Source of the DNA: Aquificota bacterium
GTDB taxonomy: Bacteria; Aquificota; Aquificia; Aquificales; Hydrogenothermaceae
Direction: 5' to 3'
Length of the DNA: 64,000 nucleotides
NCBI GenBank assembly: GCA_013153635.1
Contig: JAADDZ010000009.1
Span: forward strand, 1 to 64,000
This document shows positions 43,748 to 53,060 of this stretch, piece after piece; the first letter of the stretch is position 1, and every line of letters starts with the position of its first letter. The notes under the pieces are model-generated. The model was not told the origin of the DNA and ran no database searches. It saw only the letters and a program-made list of their open reading frames with translations. The position numbers and the translations under genes are program-made.

Positions 43748-44383
43748 ATGAGATTAGGTTTTTTGGTAGATTTGAGTAGGTGTATGGGGTGCATGGCTTG
43801 TGCAGTGTCTTGTAAAGCAGAGAATAATGTTCCTCTAGAGAGCTGGAGACTAAGAGTTAAATATATAGACCAAGGAGAGTTTCCAGAAACAAAAAGACAT
43901 TATGTTCCCCTTAGATGTAACCATTGTGAAAATGCACCTTGCGAAAGGATATGTCCTGTATCAGCACTTCACTATCTCCCAAATGGAATTGTAAATGTAG
44001 ACCATACAAGATGTATAGGCTGTGCATCGTGTATGATGGCTTGTCCATACAATGCCATATATATAGACCCTCTTACAAATTCAGCTGATAAATGTACCTA
44101 CTGCGCTCATAGGATAGAAGTTGGGTTAATGCCTGCATGTGTTGTAGCATGCCCTACACATGCCAATATTTTTGGAGACCTTGATGACCCAGAGAGCGAA
44201 ATATCCAAATATCTTCAAGAACATAGAGATGTGATGGTTAGGAAACCAGAATTAAATACAAAACCGAAACATTTTTATGTGAGAGGTTCTACTGTTGCAC
44301 TTGACCCTCTTGCTTCAGAAAGACCAGAAGGGTTTACCCTGTTTACAGAAGTAAAATTCTTAGAACATATAGGAGGGCATTAA
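43748..44383 (+). CDS. Iron-sulfur subunit of Psr/Sre/Ttr-type molybdoenzyme
   Basis: A 211-aa ferredoxin-like subunit with four [4Fe-4S] motifs: CMGCMACAVSCK (about 12-23), CNHCENAPCERICP, CIGCASCMMACP and CTYC...CVVACP. All cysteines are present. This is the PsrB/TtrB/SreB type. It would transfer electrons between the catalytic subunit and the membrane anchor encoded next. GGAGGG lies before the ATG. It begins the second molybdoenzyme operon. The gene order FeS, anchor, catalytic differs from the classic PsrABC order. Confidence 0.92.
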   Translation: MRLGFLVDLSRCMGCMACAVSCKAENNVPLESWRLRVKYIDQGEFPETKRHYVPLRCNHCENAPCERICPVSALHYLPNGIVNVDHTRCIGCASCMMACPYNAIYIDPLTNSADKCTYCAHRIEVGLMPACVVACPTHANIFGDLDDPESEISKYLQEHRDVMVRKPELNTKPKHFYVRGSTVALDPLASERPEGFTLFTEVKFLEHIGGH

Positions 44384-44384
44384 A

Positions 44385-45266
44385 ATGTTGGGAGCAGAAG
44401 TAACCTTTGATGTGGCACTGCCAAAAGTAGTGTGGGGGTGGCTCGTTTCTACTAATATGTGGGCAAAGAGTATATCTACAGGAGCGTTCTTTGTTGGACT
44501 TTATTTTATAAAAAAATATCCAGACCAAGATGCATTTTTTAGAAAGTGGTTGCCAATATTAGGACTTATTTTTATTGGAATTACATTACTAGTTACTATA
44601 TTAGACCTTCACCATATGTTTAGATTTTGGAAAATATTTTTATTTGCTCATTTTACTTCAGCAGTTACATTAGGAGCTTGGGTAGTATCTGCTTATGTAT
44701 TGATACTTCTCATAGCTTTTTGGTCTTGGGTCACAGGTAACAGAAAACTCTTTGATAGAGTAGTTATTCCCGGATTTATATTCGCATTTTTCTCTACTAT
44801 TTATACAGCTGGAATATTAGGTCAATCTACAGGAAGAGAAGTATGGATATTTTCAGCAGAGATGATTTCTATGCTCCTTAGTGCTACTTTAGCAGGTTCA
44901 GCGGCTTATCTATTAATAGGTTCTATCTATGGAAGTTTAAATGAAAAGATGAAAAAAGAGCTTGGATATATACTTTTTGGAAGTGCAGGTTTACTTGCGG
45001 CGATGTTTATCGGAGAACTTGTATTTGCAAAAATGCACAGTGAATATGCAGAAAAAGTTGTAGAAATATTGGCATTTGGCGAAGTAGCCCCTTGGTTCTG
45101 GGGAGGAATGTTCTTAGCATTTATCGTACCTATGGTTTTAGTTGGAATAGCTACAGAAAAGAGAAAATATGAGTATGCACTATTAGGCTCTATTAGTGCG
45201 CTTGTCGGACTTTGGCTTATAAAACATGCATGGCTAATAGCTCCTCAATCATTACCATTAAGTTAA
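44385..45266 (+). CDS. NrfD/PsrC-type quinone-interacting membrane anchor
   Basis: A 293-aa polytopic protein with about eight TM helices and the NrfD family pattern (LDLHHMFRFWKIF near 79-91). It exchanges electrons with the menaquinone pool and anchors the periplasmic FeS/Mo subunits. It begins 1 base after the FeS gene stop, indicating coupling. The first molybdoenzyme operon has no such anchor, so it may use a soluble cytochrome instead. Confidence 0.9.
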   Translation: MLGAEVTFDVALPKVVWGWLVSTNMWAKSISTGAFFVGLYFIKKYPDQDAFFRKWLPILGLIFIGITLLVTILDLHHMFRFWKIFLFAHFTSAVTLGAWVVSAYVLILLIAFWSWVTGNRKLFDRVVIPGFIFAFFSTIYTAGILGQSTGREVWIFSAEMISMLLSATLAGSAAYLLIGSIYGSLNEKMKKELGYILFGSAGLLAAMFIGELVFAKMHSEYAEKVVEILAFGEVAPWFWGGMFLAFIVPMVLVGIATEKRKYEYALLGSISALVGLWLIKHAWLIAPQSLPLS

Positions 45267-45285
45267 TCAAGGAGGGAGATAAAAT

Positions 45286-48200
45286 ATGAGATTATCAAGA
45301 AGAACTTTTTTAAAAGGTAGTGCGGCTACGATAGGAGGAATAGCTTTAGCTAAAGGGGTTTTCTCAAAAACTCAACCTTCTGCTGTAGCACAAACTAATG
45401 AAGAAATAACATTTACTCCAGAAAGGCTTGACTATTATCCACCATTTGATAAATGGAACAACTGGAGAGAACCTGATGGAGACTATTGGAAGCTCAAAGG
45501 TGGTGCCTTAAGAGATGGGGTAAAAATGATAAATTACATGCTGGTTCCAACGGTATGTAACAACTGTGAGGCGGCTTGTGGTCTTACAGCATGGGTAGAC
45601 AAGGATAACCTTGTAGTAAAAAAATATATGGGAAATCCTTTCCATTCTGGTTCTAGAGGAAGAAACTGTGCAAAAGGCTATGCTACTCAATCCCAGATGT
45701 ACGACCCAGATAGAATTCCTTTCCCTTTAAAAAGAGCGCCTGGTTCAAAAAGAGGAGAAGGAAAATGGGTTAGAACTACTTGGGACGAAGCCTTAAAAGA
45801 TATAGCAAAAAAACTAAGAGAAGCTATTTCTAGTGGAAGTGAGCTAGAGAGAAAGATGATAATGTACCACGTAGGTAGACCTAACGAATCTGGAGGATTT
45901 ACTGCTAGAGTTGTTTGGACTTGGGGTGGAGACCATCACAACTCTCATACAAATATATGTTCTTCTGGAGGTAGATTAGGAGGAATAGCTTGGTCTGGAG
46001 ACGATAGACCTTCTCCGGATTTTGCAAGCTCAAGATTGATATTTTTGTCAGCCTCTCATGCGGCAGATGCAGGTCACTATTACCAACAGCACGCAGGATA
46101 TATAGCTGATGCGAGAGCCAAGGGTGCAAAACTTGTAATAATGGACCCAAGACTTTCAAACTCTGCTGGATTAGCAGACTTATGGATACCTGTATGGCCC
46201 GGTACAGAAGCCGCAGTATATCTATCAATGATAAGTAGACTTCTACAGGAAGACAAATACAACAGAAAATTTATGGAAAGATGGGTAAACTGGAAAACAT
46301 TCCTTAGAGATAAGGACTATCTCAACTATCTAAAAGATAACGGTTTTATATCAAAATTTCCTGAAGGAGAGACTTTTGATGATTTTATCGCTGTTTTAAA
46401 AGAAATCTACGCTCCATATACTTTTGAATGGGCTTCTAAAGAAACAAAAGTACCTATATACAAGCTTGAAAGACTATATGAAATGATTTTATGGGCTGAA
46501 GATAGGATTACATCTTATTTTTGGAGAGCTCAAGCCGCAGGGAATAGAGGTGGTTGGCTAAACGCTGGAAGAACAGGATACTTTTTATTAATCGTAACAG
46601 GAGCTATTGGAGGAATAGGTGGAAATGGTTGGCACAAATGGCATGTATTAGGAGTAGGAGCAAAAGGTGGAAAAGCTACTTTAAAAGAAAAACCGGGTCC
46701 TGTAGATGATTGGAACGAACTCTTGTGGCCACCAGAATGGCCGTTATCTACTTACGAACTGTCCTTCCTTTTACCTCATCTATTGTCTGACGATGAATGG
46801 AGACAAAAATGGGAAAAAAGAGGTCTTAAAATTCCCGGAAAATTAAAATTATGGATTTCTAAGATATACAATCCAGTATGGATTAATCCAGATGGCTTTA
46901 GATGGATAGAGGTTTTGAGAAACGAAAATAAGATGGAGTTAACAGTAAATCTATCTCCTACTTGGTCAGAGACCAACTGGTTCTGTGATTATATACTCCC
47001 TGTAGGATTAGCTGGAGAAAGACATGACAACCAATCAGCAGAAACAAAACCAGAGAGATGGACTGCTTTTAGACAGCCAGTACTAAGAGTGGCTCTTCAA
47101 AAGATGGGGTGGAAGCCAAAAGTCCCTTGGAGAGCAACATTGGAAGCACACAAAAAAGCTGGTCTTGGAGAAGTATGGGAAGAAAACGAGTTTTGGATTA
47201 ATCTTATGTGGGAAGTAGACCCAGATGGTTCTCTAGGAGTGAGACAGTACTACGAATCAAAGAAAAATCCGGGTAAACCTGTAACTATAGAAGAGTGGTA
47301 TGATGCGGCGTTTGGTACTCTACCAAACTTGAGCAAGGTATGTCAAAAATTAGGAGTAACTCCTTATGAGTACATGAGAGATAGAGGTGCATGGACAGAA
47401 GAAACAGATGTGTACAACGTTCATGAAAGAGAACTCCCTTATGACCCTACAAAGAATGCAATAAAGTACAAAGGAAAATGGATACCTCTATCTGAATGTG
47501 AAATAGATGAAGATACAGGCGCAGTTTACCTAAAACATCACGGTGCAAGAGAATGGCATAGTGAAAGACATACTATAGCTGTTAAGAAAGATGGCAGATA
47601 CCTTCAAGGTTTCCACACACCTACAGGGGTGCTTGAGTTTTATTCAAAGACCTTTGTTGAGTGGAAATGGCCTGAATATGCGATACCTGTCTATCCTAGA
47701 GATAAAGAAGAGAGAAAGAAAATGGTTCATATAGTAACTCATGTACATCACGACTACATGACAGAAGAGAACGCTTTTGCTTTGAATCCAATATTCAGGC
47801 TTCCTTACAATATTCACACAAGGTCTGTAAATGCTAAATGGCTGATGGAAATCTCTCAAAACCATAACCCTATATGGATATATGAAGGTGATGCTAAAAG
47901 ATTGGGTATAAAAAGAGGAGATGCTATCAAACTTAGAGTAGTAGATACTGTTTCTGGTATAGAGGTTGGATACTTTGTGGGAATGGCTATTCCAACTCAA
48001 GCTACAAGACCGGGAGTTGTTGCGTGTTCACATCATTCTGGAAGATGGAGATTAAAAACTACCGTAAAAGTAGATAAATATGAGCTAGGAATATTAAGGT
48101 ATGGTTCAGCTCTTGCAGATATGAAAGAAGAAGGGTCTGTTAAAAAGATAAGATGGATAAAAGGTGTAGAAAGATTTAAGGTGGAAAAACAAGGTGATGA

Positions 48201-48552
48201 ATTTAAATGGCCTTATCCAGAATTTAATAAAGATATGGAGTTTGTTTGGTGGAGAGGAGATACAGGAGTATGGCAGAATTCTGTATTCCCTGCTAACCCA
48301 GACCCGTTATCTGGAATGCACTGCTGGCATAAAAAAGTTCTTATAGAAAAGGCTGGTCCAGAAGATAAGATAGGTGACGTAGTAGTAGATATAGAAAAGA
48401 CATTCAAAGTATATCAAGCTTGGAGAGATGTATTAACTAGACCAGCACCTGGTCCTAACTACCTAAGAAGACCAAAATGGTTCAAGAGACCTTGGTATCC
48501 ACACACAGATAAGTCTTATAGAATGCCAACTGGTGAATCTCACGGAGAGTAA
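45286..48552 (+). CDS. Molybdopterin oxidoreductase catalytic subunit, PsrA/SreA/TtrA-like
   Basis: A 1088-aa protein with Tat signal SRRTFLKG (about 1-36). The cluster motif is Cys91-x2-Cys94-x3-Cys98-x29-Cys128, and Cys225 in TNICSSGG is the candidate Mo ligand, as in the PsrA/TtrA/ArrA branch. The large size is closer to SreA, TtrA or SoeA than to the ~760-aa Wolinella PsrA. With the upstream FeS and NrfD subunits it should form a periplasmic, quinone-linked reductase or dehydrogenase for polysulfide, sulfur, tetrathionate or sulfite. Sequence alone does not settle the direction or substrate. GGAGGG precedes the ATG. Confidence 0.88.
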   Translation: MRLSRRTFLKGSAATIGGIALAKGVFSKTQPSAVAQTNEEITFTPERLDYYPPFDKWNNWREPDGDYWKLKGGALRDGVKMINYMLVPTVCNNCEAACGLTAWVDKDNLVVKKYMGNPFHSGSRGRNCAKGYATQSQMYDPDRIPFPLKRAPGSKRGEGKWVRTTWDEALKDIAKKLREAISSGSELERKMIMYHVGRPNESGGFTARVVWTWGGDHHNSHTNICSSGGRLGGIAWSGDDRPSPDFASSRLIFLSASHAADAGHYYQQHAGYIADARAKGAKLVIMDPRLSNSAGLADLWIPVWPGTEAAVYLSMISRLLQEDKYNRKFMERWVNWKTFLRDKDYLNYLKDNGFISKFPEGETFDDFIAVLKEIYAPYTFEWASKETKVPIYKLERLYEMILWAEDRITSYFWRAQAAGNRGGWLNAGRTGYFLLIVTGAIGGIGGNGWHKWHVLGVGAKGGKATLKEKPGPVDDWNELLWPPEWPLSTYELSFLLPHLLSDDEWRQKWEKRGLKIPGKLKLWISKIYNPVWINPDGFRWIEVLRNENKMELTVNLSPTWSETNWFCDYILPVGLAGERHDNQSAETKPERWTAFRQPVLRVALQKMGWKPKVPWRATLEAHKKAGLGEVWEENEFWINLMWEVDPDGSLGVRQYYESKKNPGKPVTIEEWYDAAFGTLPNLSKVCQKLGVTPYEYMRDRGAWTEETDVYNVHERELPYDPTKNAIKYKGKWIPLSECEIDEDTGAVYLKHHGAREWHSERHTIAVKKDGRYLQGFHTPTGVLEFYSKTFVEWKWPEYAIPVYPRDKEERKKMVHIVTHVHHDYMTEENAFALNPIFRLPYNIHTRSVNAKWLMEISQNHNPIWIYEGDAKRLGIKRGDAIKLRVVDTVSGIEVGYFVGMAIPTQATRPGVVACSHHSGRWRLKTTVKVDKYELGILRYGSALADMKEEGSVKKIRWIKGVERFKVEKQGDEFKWPYPEFNKDMEFVWWRGDTGVWQNSVFPANPDPLSGMHCWHKKVLIEKAGPEDKIGDVVVDIEKTFKVYQAWRDVLTRPAPGPNYLRRPKWFKRPWYPHTDKSYRMPTGESHGE

Positions 48553-48563
48553 TATAATTCTTG

Positions 48564-48586
48564 AGGGGGCTAAAAGCCCCTTTTTA
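48564..48586 (+). terminator. Rho-independent terminator after the PsrA-like gene
   Basis: GGGGCT-AAA-AGCCCC, followed by TTTTTATTTA. It sits between the catalytic gene and the chaperone gene 41 bases later, so the chaperone is made by read-through or from its own weak promoter. Confidence 0.82.
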
Positions 48587-48626
48587 TTTAAAATTTCTAT
48601 TGTAGTTTTAGATTAAAGGAGAAAAG

Positions 48627-49262
48627 ATGGGAACAGTAGAGGAAACACAAGCACGGGTTAATATGTATGGACTTTTGTCAAGACTTTTGATAGAAGAAGT
48701 TGATTTTTATACGCTAGAAAAAATCAAAGAAAATAAAGATTTACTTGATTTATTCCCTAAGACAAAAGAATGGGATTTATTTTGGGAAAAGGATACTCAA
48801 AAGCTTATAGAAGAAGACCTAAATGTAGATTTTACAACTATTTTTATTTTAAATGCTTACCCTTATGAATCAGTATTTGTTAATGATGAAGGTTACATAA
48901 ACCCAACGATAACAAACCCTACCCTTATGTTCTATAAAGACCATGGATACTCTATAGACCTTAATGAAACAAGAGCTTTATCTCCTGACCATATTGCAGT
49001 AGAACTTGAATTTATGATGAATCTTATACAAGAGGAACTAAACGCAATAGCGAAAGAAGATGAGGAAGAATTAAAAAGGATAAGAAATATACAAAAAGAT
49101 TTTCTTAAAGAACATCTTGCTAACTGGGGAACTATTTATCTACTATCAGCTAGGGAACTAGCTCAAACACCTTTTTACCAAGATGTTAGCACTCTTGCTA
49201 TGGAATTTTTATTAAACGATTACGAATATATAAATGAGCTTTTAGGTACTCAAAAAAATTAA
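48627..49262 (+). CDS. TorD/NarJ-family molybdoenzyme chaperone
   Basis: A 211-aa helical protein with the family motif PYESVF near residue 74 and SPDHIAVELEFM near residue 113. It binds the Tat signal peptide of a molybdoenzyme and guides cofactor insertion before export. It is the only such chaperone in the window, although two Tat-dependent molybdoenzymes are present. AAAGGAG precedes the ATG. Its stop overlaps the convergent fabZ stop by 4 bases, with no terminator between. Confidence 0.9.
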   Translation: MGTVEETQARVNMYGLLSRLLIEEVDFYTLEKIKENKDLLDLFPKTKEWDLFWEKDTQKLIEEDLNVDFTTIFILNAYPYESVFVNDEGYINPTITNPTLMFYKDHGYSIDLNETRALSPDHIAVELEFMMNLIQEELNAIAKEDEEELKRIRNIQKDFLKEHLANWGTIYLLSARELAQTPFYQDVSTLAMEFLLNDYEYINELLGTQKN

Positions 49263-49720
49263 TCTTTTATTTTCTTTGCTACAGCTAGTAATGTAGCTTC
49301 TACGGCTATTTCTGTATCTACTTTTGCTATTCCGTGGATTTTACCAATAGTTTTCTTAAAGTGGAGTCCTTTTATTTCAAATACTATTTGGTCTCCGGGG
49401 AAAACAGGTCTTCTGAATTTAGCGTCATTTATACCTGCAAAGAAAACAGTATATTTTGTGGTATCTAAATGGACTTTTTGAGTAAGTAAATATGCTCCGA
49501 TTTGAGCCATCGCCTCTATTATTAGAACTCCGGGCATTACAGGATATTCAGGAAAATGTCCTACGAAATAAGGTTCGTTAATAGTAACATTCTTTATAGC
49601 TTTTATAAAGAGGTTGTCTAAATCAAACTCTACTATTCTATCTACCAATAAAAAAGGATACCTATGAGGTAGAACTTTCATAATTTCTAAAATATCAATA
49701 TGTTTTTTCTCTGGAGACAT
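49259..49720 (-). CDS. fabZ: 3-hydroxyacyl-ACP dehydratase FabZ
   Basis: A 153-aa hot-dog-fold enzyme with LPHRYPFLLVDRI and GHFPEYPVMPGVLIIEAMAQ, which carries the catalytic His and Glu. It dehydrates 3-hydroxyacyl-ACP in fatty-acid elongation. Length and motifs are standard. AGGAGGAT lies upstream of the ATG. It lies next to ubiA in a minus-strand block that includes a HAD phosphatase and a TetR regulator. Confidence 0.96.
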   Translation of the reverse strand: MSPEKKHIDILEIMKVLPHRYPFLLVDRIVEFDLDNLFIKAIKNVTINEPYFVGHFPEYPVMPGVLIIEAMAQIGAYLLTQKVHLDTTKYTVFFAGINDAKFRRPVFPGDQIVFEIKGLHFKKTIGKIHGIAKVDTEIAVEATLLAVAKKIKD

Positions 49721-49730
49721 CTGTATCCTC

Positions 49731-50594
49731 CTAATTAAAAAAATAAATATCGCTAAAAACGATGATAAAAAATATTATACTTATGAAACCGTTCACTGTA
49801 AAAAAAGCTTTATTAATTTTCGAAAGATTTTCATGAGTTATTAGTGAATGTTCGTATATTAAAAAGATACCTAACATAACCAGTCCAGTAAAATATACAA
49901 CTCCGAGATTTGCACTTATACCAGTTAAAATTAAAAATATCAGTGTCAAAAGGTGAAATACTCGGGCAGTAATCAAAGCTTTCTTTATCCCAAATTTTGC
50001 AGGTATTGAGTGTAGGCCTATTTTTTTGTCAAAATTTATATCCTGAATAGCATATAGTATGTCAAACCCAGACACCCAAAAAGCCATAGCCAAACCTAGA
50101 TAAATCATAGATAACTCTATCTTTCCTTTTAAAGCTATAGAAACTGCAATAGGAATAAGAAAATATATAATCCCTAATATAAAATGTACGAAAGTAGTAA
50201 ACCTTTTTCCTAGAGGATACAGTATAAGAAACAAAATCACTATTGGAGATAGATAAAAGGCAAGCTTGTTTAACATGTATGCACTAAAGATAAATACCAC
50301 AGAAGATACAATAGCTAACATTAAGATTTCTATAGGTTTTACTAAACCTTTTACAGAAGCCCAGTCTTTTGTTCGTGGATTTAATTTATCAAAAGGAAGG
50401 TCAAAAAATCGATTAAAAGCCATTCCCGCAGTTCTTGCTGATATTAAGGCGACAAGAATCCATAAGATTTTTTCTAAAGGAGGAAAACCTTTCTCTAATA
50501 TAACTACAGCAGATAGAGCAAAGGGAAGAGCAAATATGGAATGCTCGAATTTAGTTAATTCTAGGTAGATTTTTAGTTTAGATAGAAGTTTCAT
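49731..50594 (-). CDS. UbiA-family prenyltransferase (MqnP- or UbiA-like)
   Basis: A 287-aa polytopic membrane enzyme with both Asp-rich motifs: NRFFDLPFDKLNPRT (about 61-75) and YAIQDINFDKKIGLHSIP (about 181-198). It attaches a polyprenyl chain to an aromatic quinone precursor. In organisms that make menaquinone by the futalosine route the homologue is MqnP; in others UbiA. The second motif fits either. Its start overlaps the HAD gene stop by 4 bases. Confidence 0.85.
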   Translation of the reverse strand: MKLLSKLKIYLELTKFEHSIFALPFALSAVVILEKGFPPLEKILWILVALISARTAGMAFNRFFDLPFDKLNPRTKDWASVKGLVKPIEILMLAIVSSVVFIFSAYMLNKLAFYLSPIVILFLILYPLGKRFTTFVHFILGIIYFLIPIAVSIALKGKIELSMIYLGLAMAFWVSGFDILYAIQDINFDKKIGLHSIPAKFGIKKALITARVFHLLTLIFLILTGISANLGVVYFTGLVMLGIFLIYEHSLITHENLSKINKAFFTVNGFISIIFFIIVFSDIYFFN

Positions 50595-51382
50595 TTTATT
50601 TCTAGATAGGTTAGTAATTCAGATAAACTGTCAAATATAAAGTCTGGCTCAAAATTTTCTTTTATATCTGATATTTGATATTTACCAGTAGTTAGAAAAA
50701 CGGTTTTTAATCCTAGCTTTTTGTACCCAGCAAGGTCTATGTATAGGTCATCGCTGATAATCGCTAGTTTCTCTGGGGGAAAATTAAAAGATTGAAAAAT
50801 GTATCTGTTGTATATATCGCTCATTTTACCAAAATGGGTATAATCTTCGTTACATGTACATGCATACACAAACATTTTGCTTATAGCTCCTACTCCGGGA
50901 AAAAGTAAACCATCTCCATCTTGAGAAAGGAGGTTGTTGTTCATAGCGTACAATTTGGCGGTATGTCTTTTTAGAGCAGTGGTAGCTATTTTTAGTTTTT
51001 CAAAGTCCAGATTCCTATCCTGTGCAATCAGTACTGCATCTACTTTTGGGTCATCTTGTATTTTAAAACCATGTTTTTTTAAATAATTTACAAGAGTATT
51101 TTCCCCAATAACGAATATAGATTTTATATATTCTTCATTTAGCACCTTTGGTGCAAGTGAAAGAGGAGAGAAAATATCTTCTTTATTTATCGGTAGTCCT
51201 TTATTTTTTAATATTTTTGCTATATCTTCTGGAGGTATCCGTGAGTTATTGGTAGCTATTTTAAAAGGTATGTAATTACTACGGAGTTTCTTTATAAATT
51301 CTGGTGCATCTTCAAACACACTAAAGTCTTTATCTTTTACCAAAACTCCATCTAAATCTATTAGAAATCCTTTTATATCCAT
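50591..51382 (-). CDS. HAD-superfamily phosphatase (NagD/AraL-type)
   Basis: A 263-aa protein with HAD motif I DLDGVLVKD (about 8-16), motif II ATNNSR (about 44-49) and the C-terminal acidic motif IISDDLYIDLAGYKKLGL. A C2-type cap lies between (about 70-170). It is a cytoplasmic phosphatase for a small phosphorylated metabolite, specificity unknown. It lies between TetR and the prenyltransferase genes. Confidence 0.88.
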   Translation of the reverse strand: MDIKGFLIDLDGVLVKDKDFSVFEDAPEFIKKLRSNYIPFKIATNNSRIPPEDIAKILKNKGLPINKEDIFSPLSLAPKVLNEEYIKSIFVIGENTLVNYLKKHGFKIQDDPKVDAVLIAQDRNLDFEKLKIATTALKRHTAKLYAMNNNLLSQDGDGLLFPGVGAISKMFVYACTCNEDYTHFGKMSDIYNRYIFQSFNFPPEKLAIISDDLYIDLAGYKKLGLKTVFLTTGKYQISDIKENFEPDFIFDSLSELLTYLEIK

Positions 51383-51384
51383 AG

Positions 51385-51972
51385 TTATCTTTTTAATATT
51401 CCATAGAAGAGTTGAGATATTAAAAGGTCTGGGTCTTCTACTATAGAGCCATTCTTTTGTGCCATAACAAAAGCAAATACCTTTGCCTGTATAATACCTA
51501 AAAAGAGCATAGCAGTATCTTCAGAGTTTATATCTTCTCTAACAAAACCTTCTTTTTGTCCTTGTTCTATGATTTCTGCTAATCGACATTTGTAGTTTTC
51601 TAGAAACTCCTTGAGGATATTAAAAAACTTTGCATTTTGACTTCTTGAGAACTCAAAACATAGTACAGGAACAGCTCCTTTAGTCTCTTCTAGAACCTCA
51701 AAATGAGCTTTTAGTACTAGTTCTAGTTTTTCTTTTGTGTTTTTTCCTTCTTTTAATGCGATGTCTACCGCATTTAAACATCTTGTTATGTACCTGTTTA
51801 TAATTTCAAGTATTATCTCGTCCATAGATTTAAAATGTTTAAAAAGAGCCGCATCTGTTATTCCTAACCTGTTTGCTATGTTCTTTGCTGTAAATTTTCT
51901 AAGACCTTCTTTTACAATTATTTCTGCTCCTACTTCTATGATTTTTTCCTTCGTTGAAAGTTCTTCTTTCAA
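51385..51972 (-). CDS. TetR-family transcriptional regulator
   Basis: A 195-aa protein with a typical N-terminal HTH (about 6-52; TAKNIANRLGITDAALFKHFKSMDEII) and a helical ligand-binding domain. It probably controls its own operon, but no operator could be identified with confidence. The short gap (2 bases) to the HAD gene indicates cotranscription. The C-terminal domain gives no hint of ligand; FabR or fatty-acid-type regulators share this shape. Confidence 0.9.
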   Translation of the reverse strand: MKEELSTKEKIIEVGAEIIVKEGLRKFTAKNIANRLGITDAALFKHFKSMDEIILEIINRYITRCLNAVDIALKEGKNTKEKLELVLKAHFEVLEETKGAVPVLCFEFSRSQNAKFFNILKEFLENYKCRLAEIIEQGQKEGFVREDINSEDTAMLFLGIIQAKVFAFVMAQKNGSIVEDPDLLISQLFYGILKR

Positions 51973-51985
51973 TTCATATCCTCCT

Positions 51986-52852
51986 CTAATTAAAAAGTAT
52001 CATATCGCAAAAATCTTTAAGTGGAACTACTGCTCCTGCCGCATTTTTATGTCCACCACCCCCGAGGATTTTTGCAAGTTCTAAAGCAGAAGGACTCACA
52101 AAATCACAGCTCCTAAAACTAAATTTTACTATATCTCCGCTTATATTAAAAAGGGCTATAGGCTCTTTGTATTTTTGGCACATTAAGTTGCCAATTTCTG
52201 ATTGAAATAGTCCTGTATTGAATGCTTTTACTTTATAATTACCTATCTTAAGGTAAGTTTCTTTGGCTTTTTCTATAAAGTAGTTTACGATGTAGTCTGT
52301 ATATTCAGACAAAATTTTTCCTTTTTCTAGGATTTTTTCTATAGGTTGGTCGAGGAGTTCTACTACTTTTTCTGGTTTATTTGTGAACAAAAAAAGATAT
52401 GCGTTTGCATATTTTGTTTTTTCTCCGTATTTCCATGTCCATATATCTTTATCTTCTACGAACTTTATAAGAGGAGGTATCTCCTCTCCTTTGAATAAAT
52501 ATATCCATGCAAGAGAAGCTCCTGACCTATTATTGTCAAATATATATTCAAAGTTTTTATACTTTTTCGCTAAACTTTCTAATAGACTTTTAACTCCTAT
52601 ATGATGGTCTATTAATACCACTTTTCTTGCCTTTTTTAGTAGATTTTCTAAATCTTCTTTTTTTAAAGAAAAATCTACTATATAAACAGTAGTATTTTTG
52701 TCTACGTTAGATAAGATAGCTTCTATATCCTCTTGAGAATAATTATGTTCTAACGGAACAAGCATACAGTCAGGGAACTTTTTCAGTAAAACAGCCGCCG
52801 CTGTTGTCCCATCTGTACAGTTTTTATGATAAATACAAATAATTTTTTCCAT
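51986..52852 (-). CDS. DHH-family phosphoesterase
   Basis: A 288-aa protein with IYHKNCTDGTTAAAVLL at the N-terminus, the DHH motif VVLIDHHIGVK near residue 75-85 and the C-terminal DHHA1 signature GGGGHKNAAGA near residue 265. The family includes RecJ-like exonucleases, nano-RNases and cyclic dinucleotide or oligonucleotide phosphodiesterases. The short form, without extra domains, suits a small-oligonucleotide or pAp-type phosphatase. A link to c-di-GMP degradation products is possible, but only inferred. Confidence 0.85.
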   Translation of the reverse strand: MEKIICIYHKNCTDGTTAAAVLLKKFPDCMLVPLEHNYSQEDIEAILSNVDKNTTVYIVDFSLKKEDLENLLKKARKVVLIDHHIGVKSLLESLAKKYKNFEYIFDNNRSGASLAWIYLFKGEEIPPLIKFVEDKDIWTWKYGEKTKYANAYLFLFTNKPEKVVELLDQPIEKILEKGKILSEYTDYIVNYFIEKAKETYLKIGNYKVKAFNTGLFQSEIGNLMCQKYKEPIALFNISGDIVKFSFRSCDFVSPSALELAKILGGGGHKNAAGAVVPLKDFCDMILFN

Positions 52853-52985
52853 TTAAAAACCTTACAATATAGTTTTATAATACTATATCATGTATCTAAT
52901 ACCTTTCAACTGTATATGTTATCTATTTGTAATTTTATGAATAACTTATCTTTAAGTTCTTCATGTAGATTGAAAAATTTTCAAG

Positions 52986-53014
52986 TTGACACATACTAAA
53001 TATAGTGTTATGTT
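52986..53014 (+). promoter_or_regulatory. Promoter of the ribonucleotide reductase operon
   Basis: TTGACA (52986-52991) and TATGTT (53009-53014) have the ideal 17-bp spacing. The spacer almost coincides with NrdR box 1. Transcription would start near 53021, just before NrdR box 2. Confidence 0.75.
52993..53008. promoter_or_regulatory. NrdR box 1
   Basis: ATACTAAATATAGTGT matches the NrdR consensus (acaCwAtATaTwGtgt) with minor deviations and fills the -35/-10 spacer. NrdR is the general repressor of bacterial RNR genes. Confidence 0.8.
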
Positions 53015-53023
53015 TATTCGAAA

Positions 53024-53039
53024 ACACTATATATAGTAT
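53024..53039. promoter_or_regulatory. NrdR box 2
   Basis: ACACTATATATAGTAT is a near-perfect NrdR box. It starts 15 bp after box 1 ends (centres 31 bp apart, three helical turns), which is the paired arrangement seen for NrdR targets. Confidence 0.85.
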
Positions 53040-53060
53040 AGATAGTTGGAGGTGTCTCTT

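Noticed and set aside
48564-48626. A separate promoter for the TorD-type chaperone gene
   Set aside because: No convincing -35/-10 pair is visible in the short gap; read-through of the terminator is as likely.
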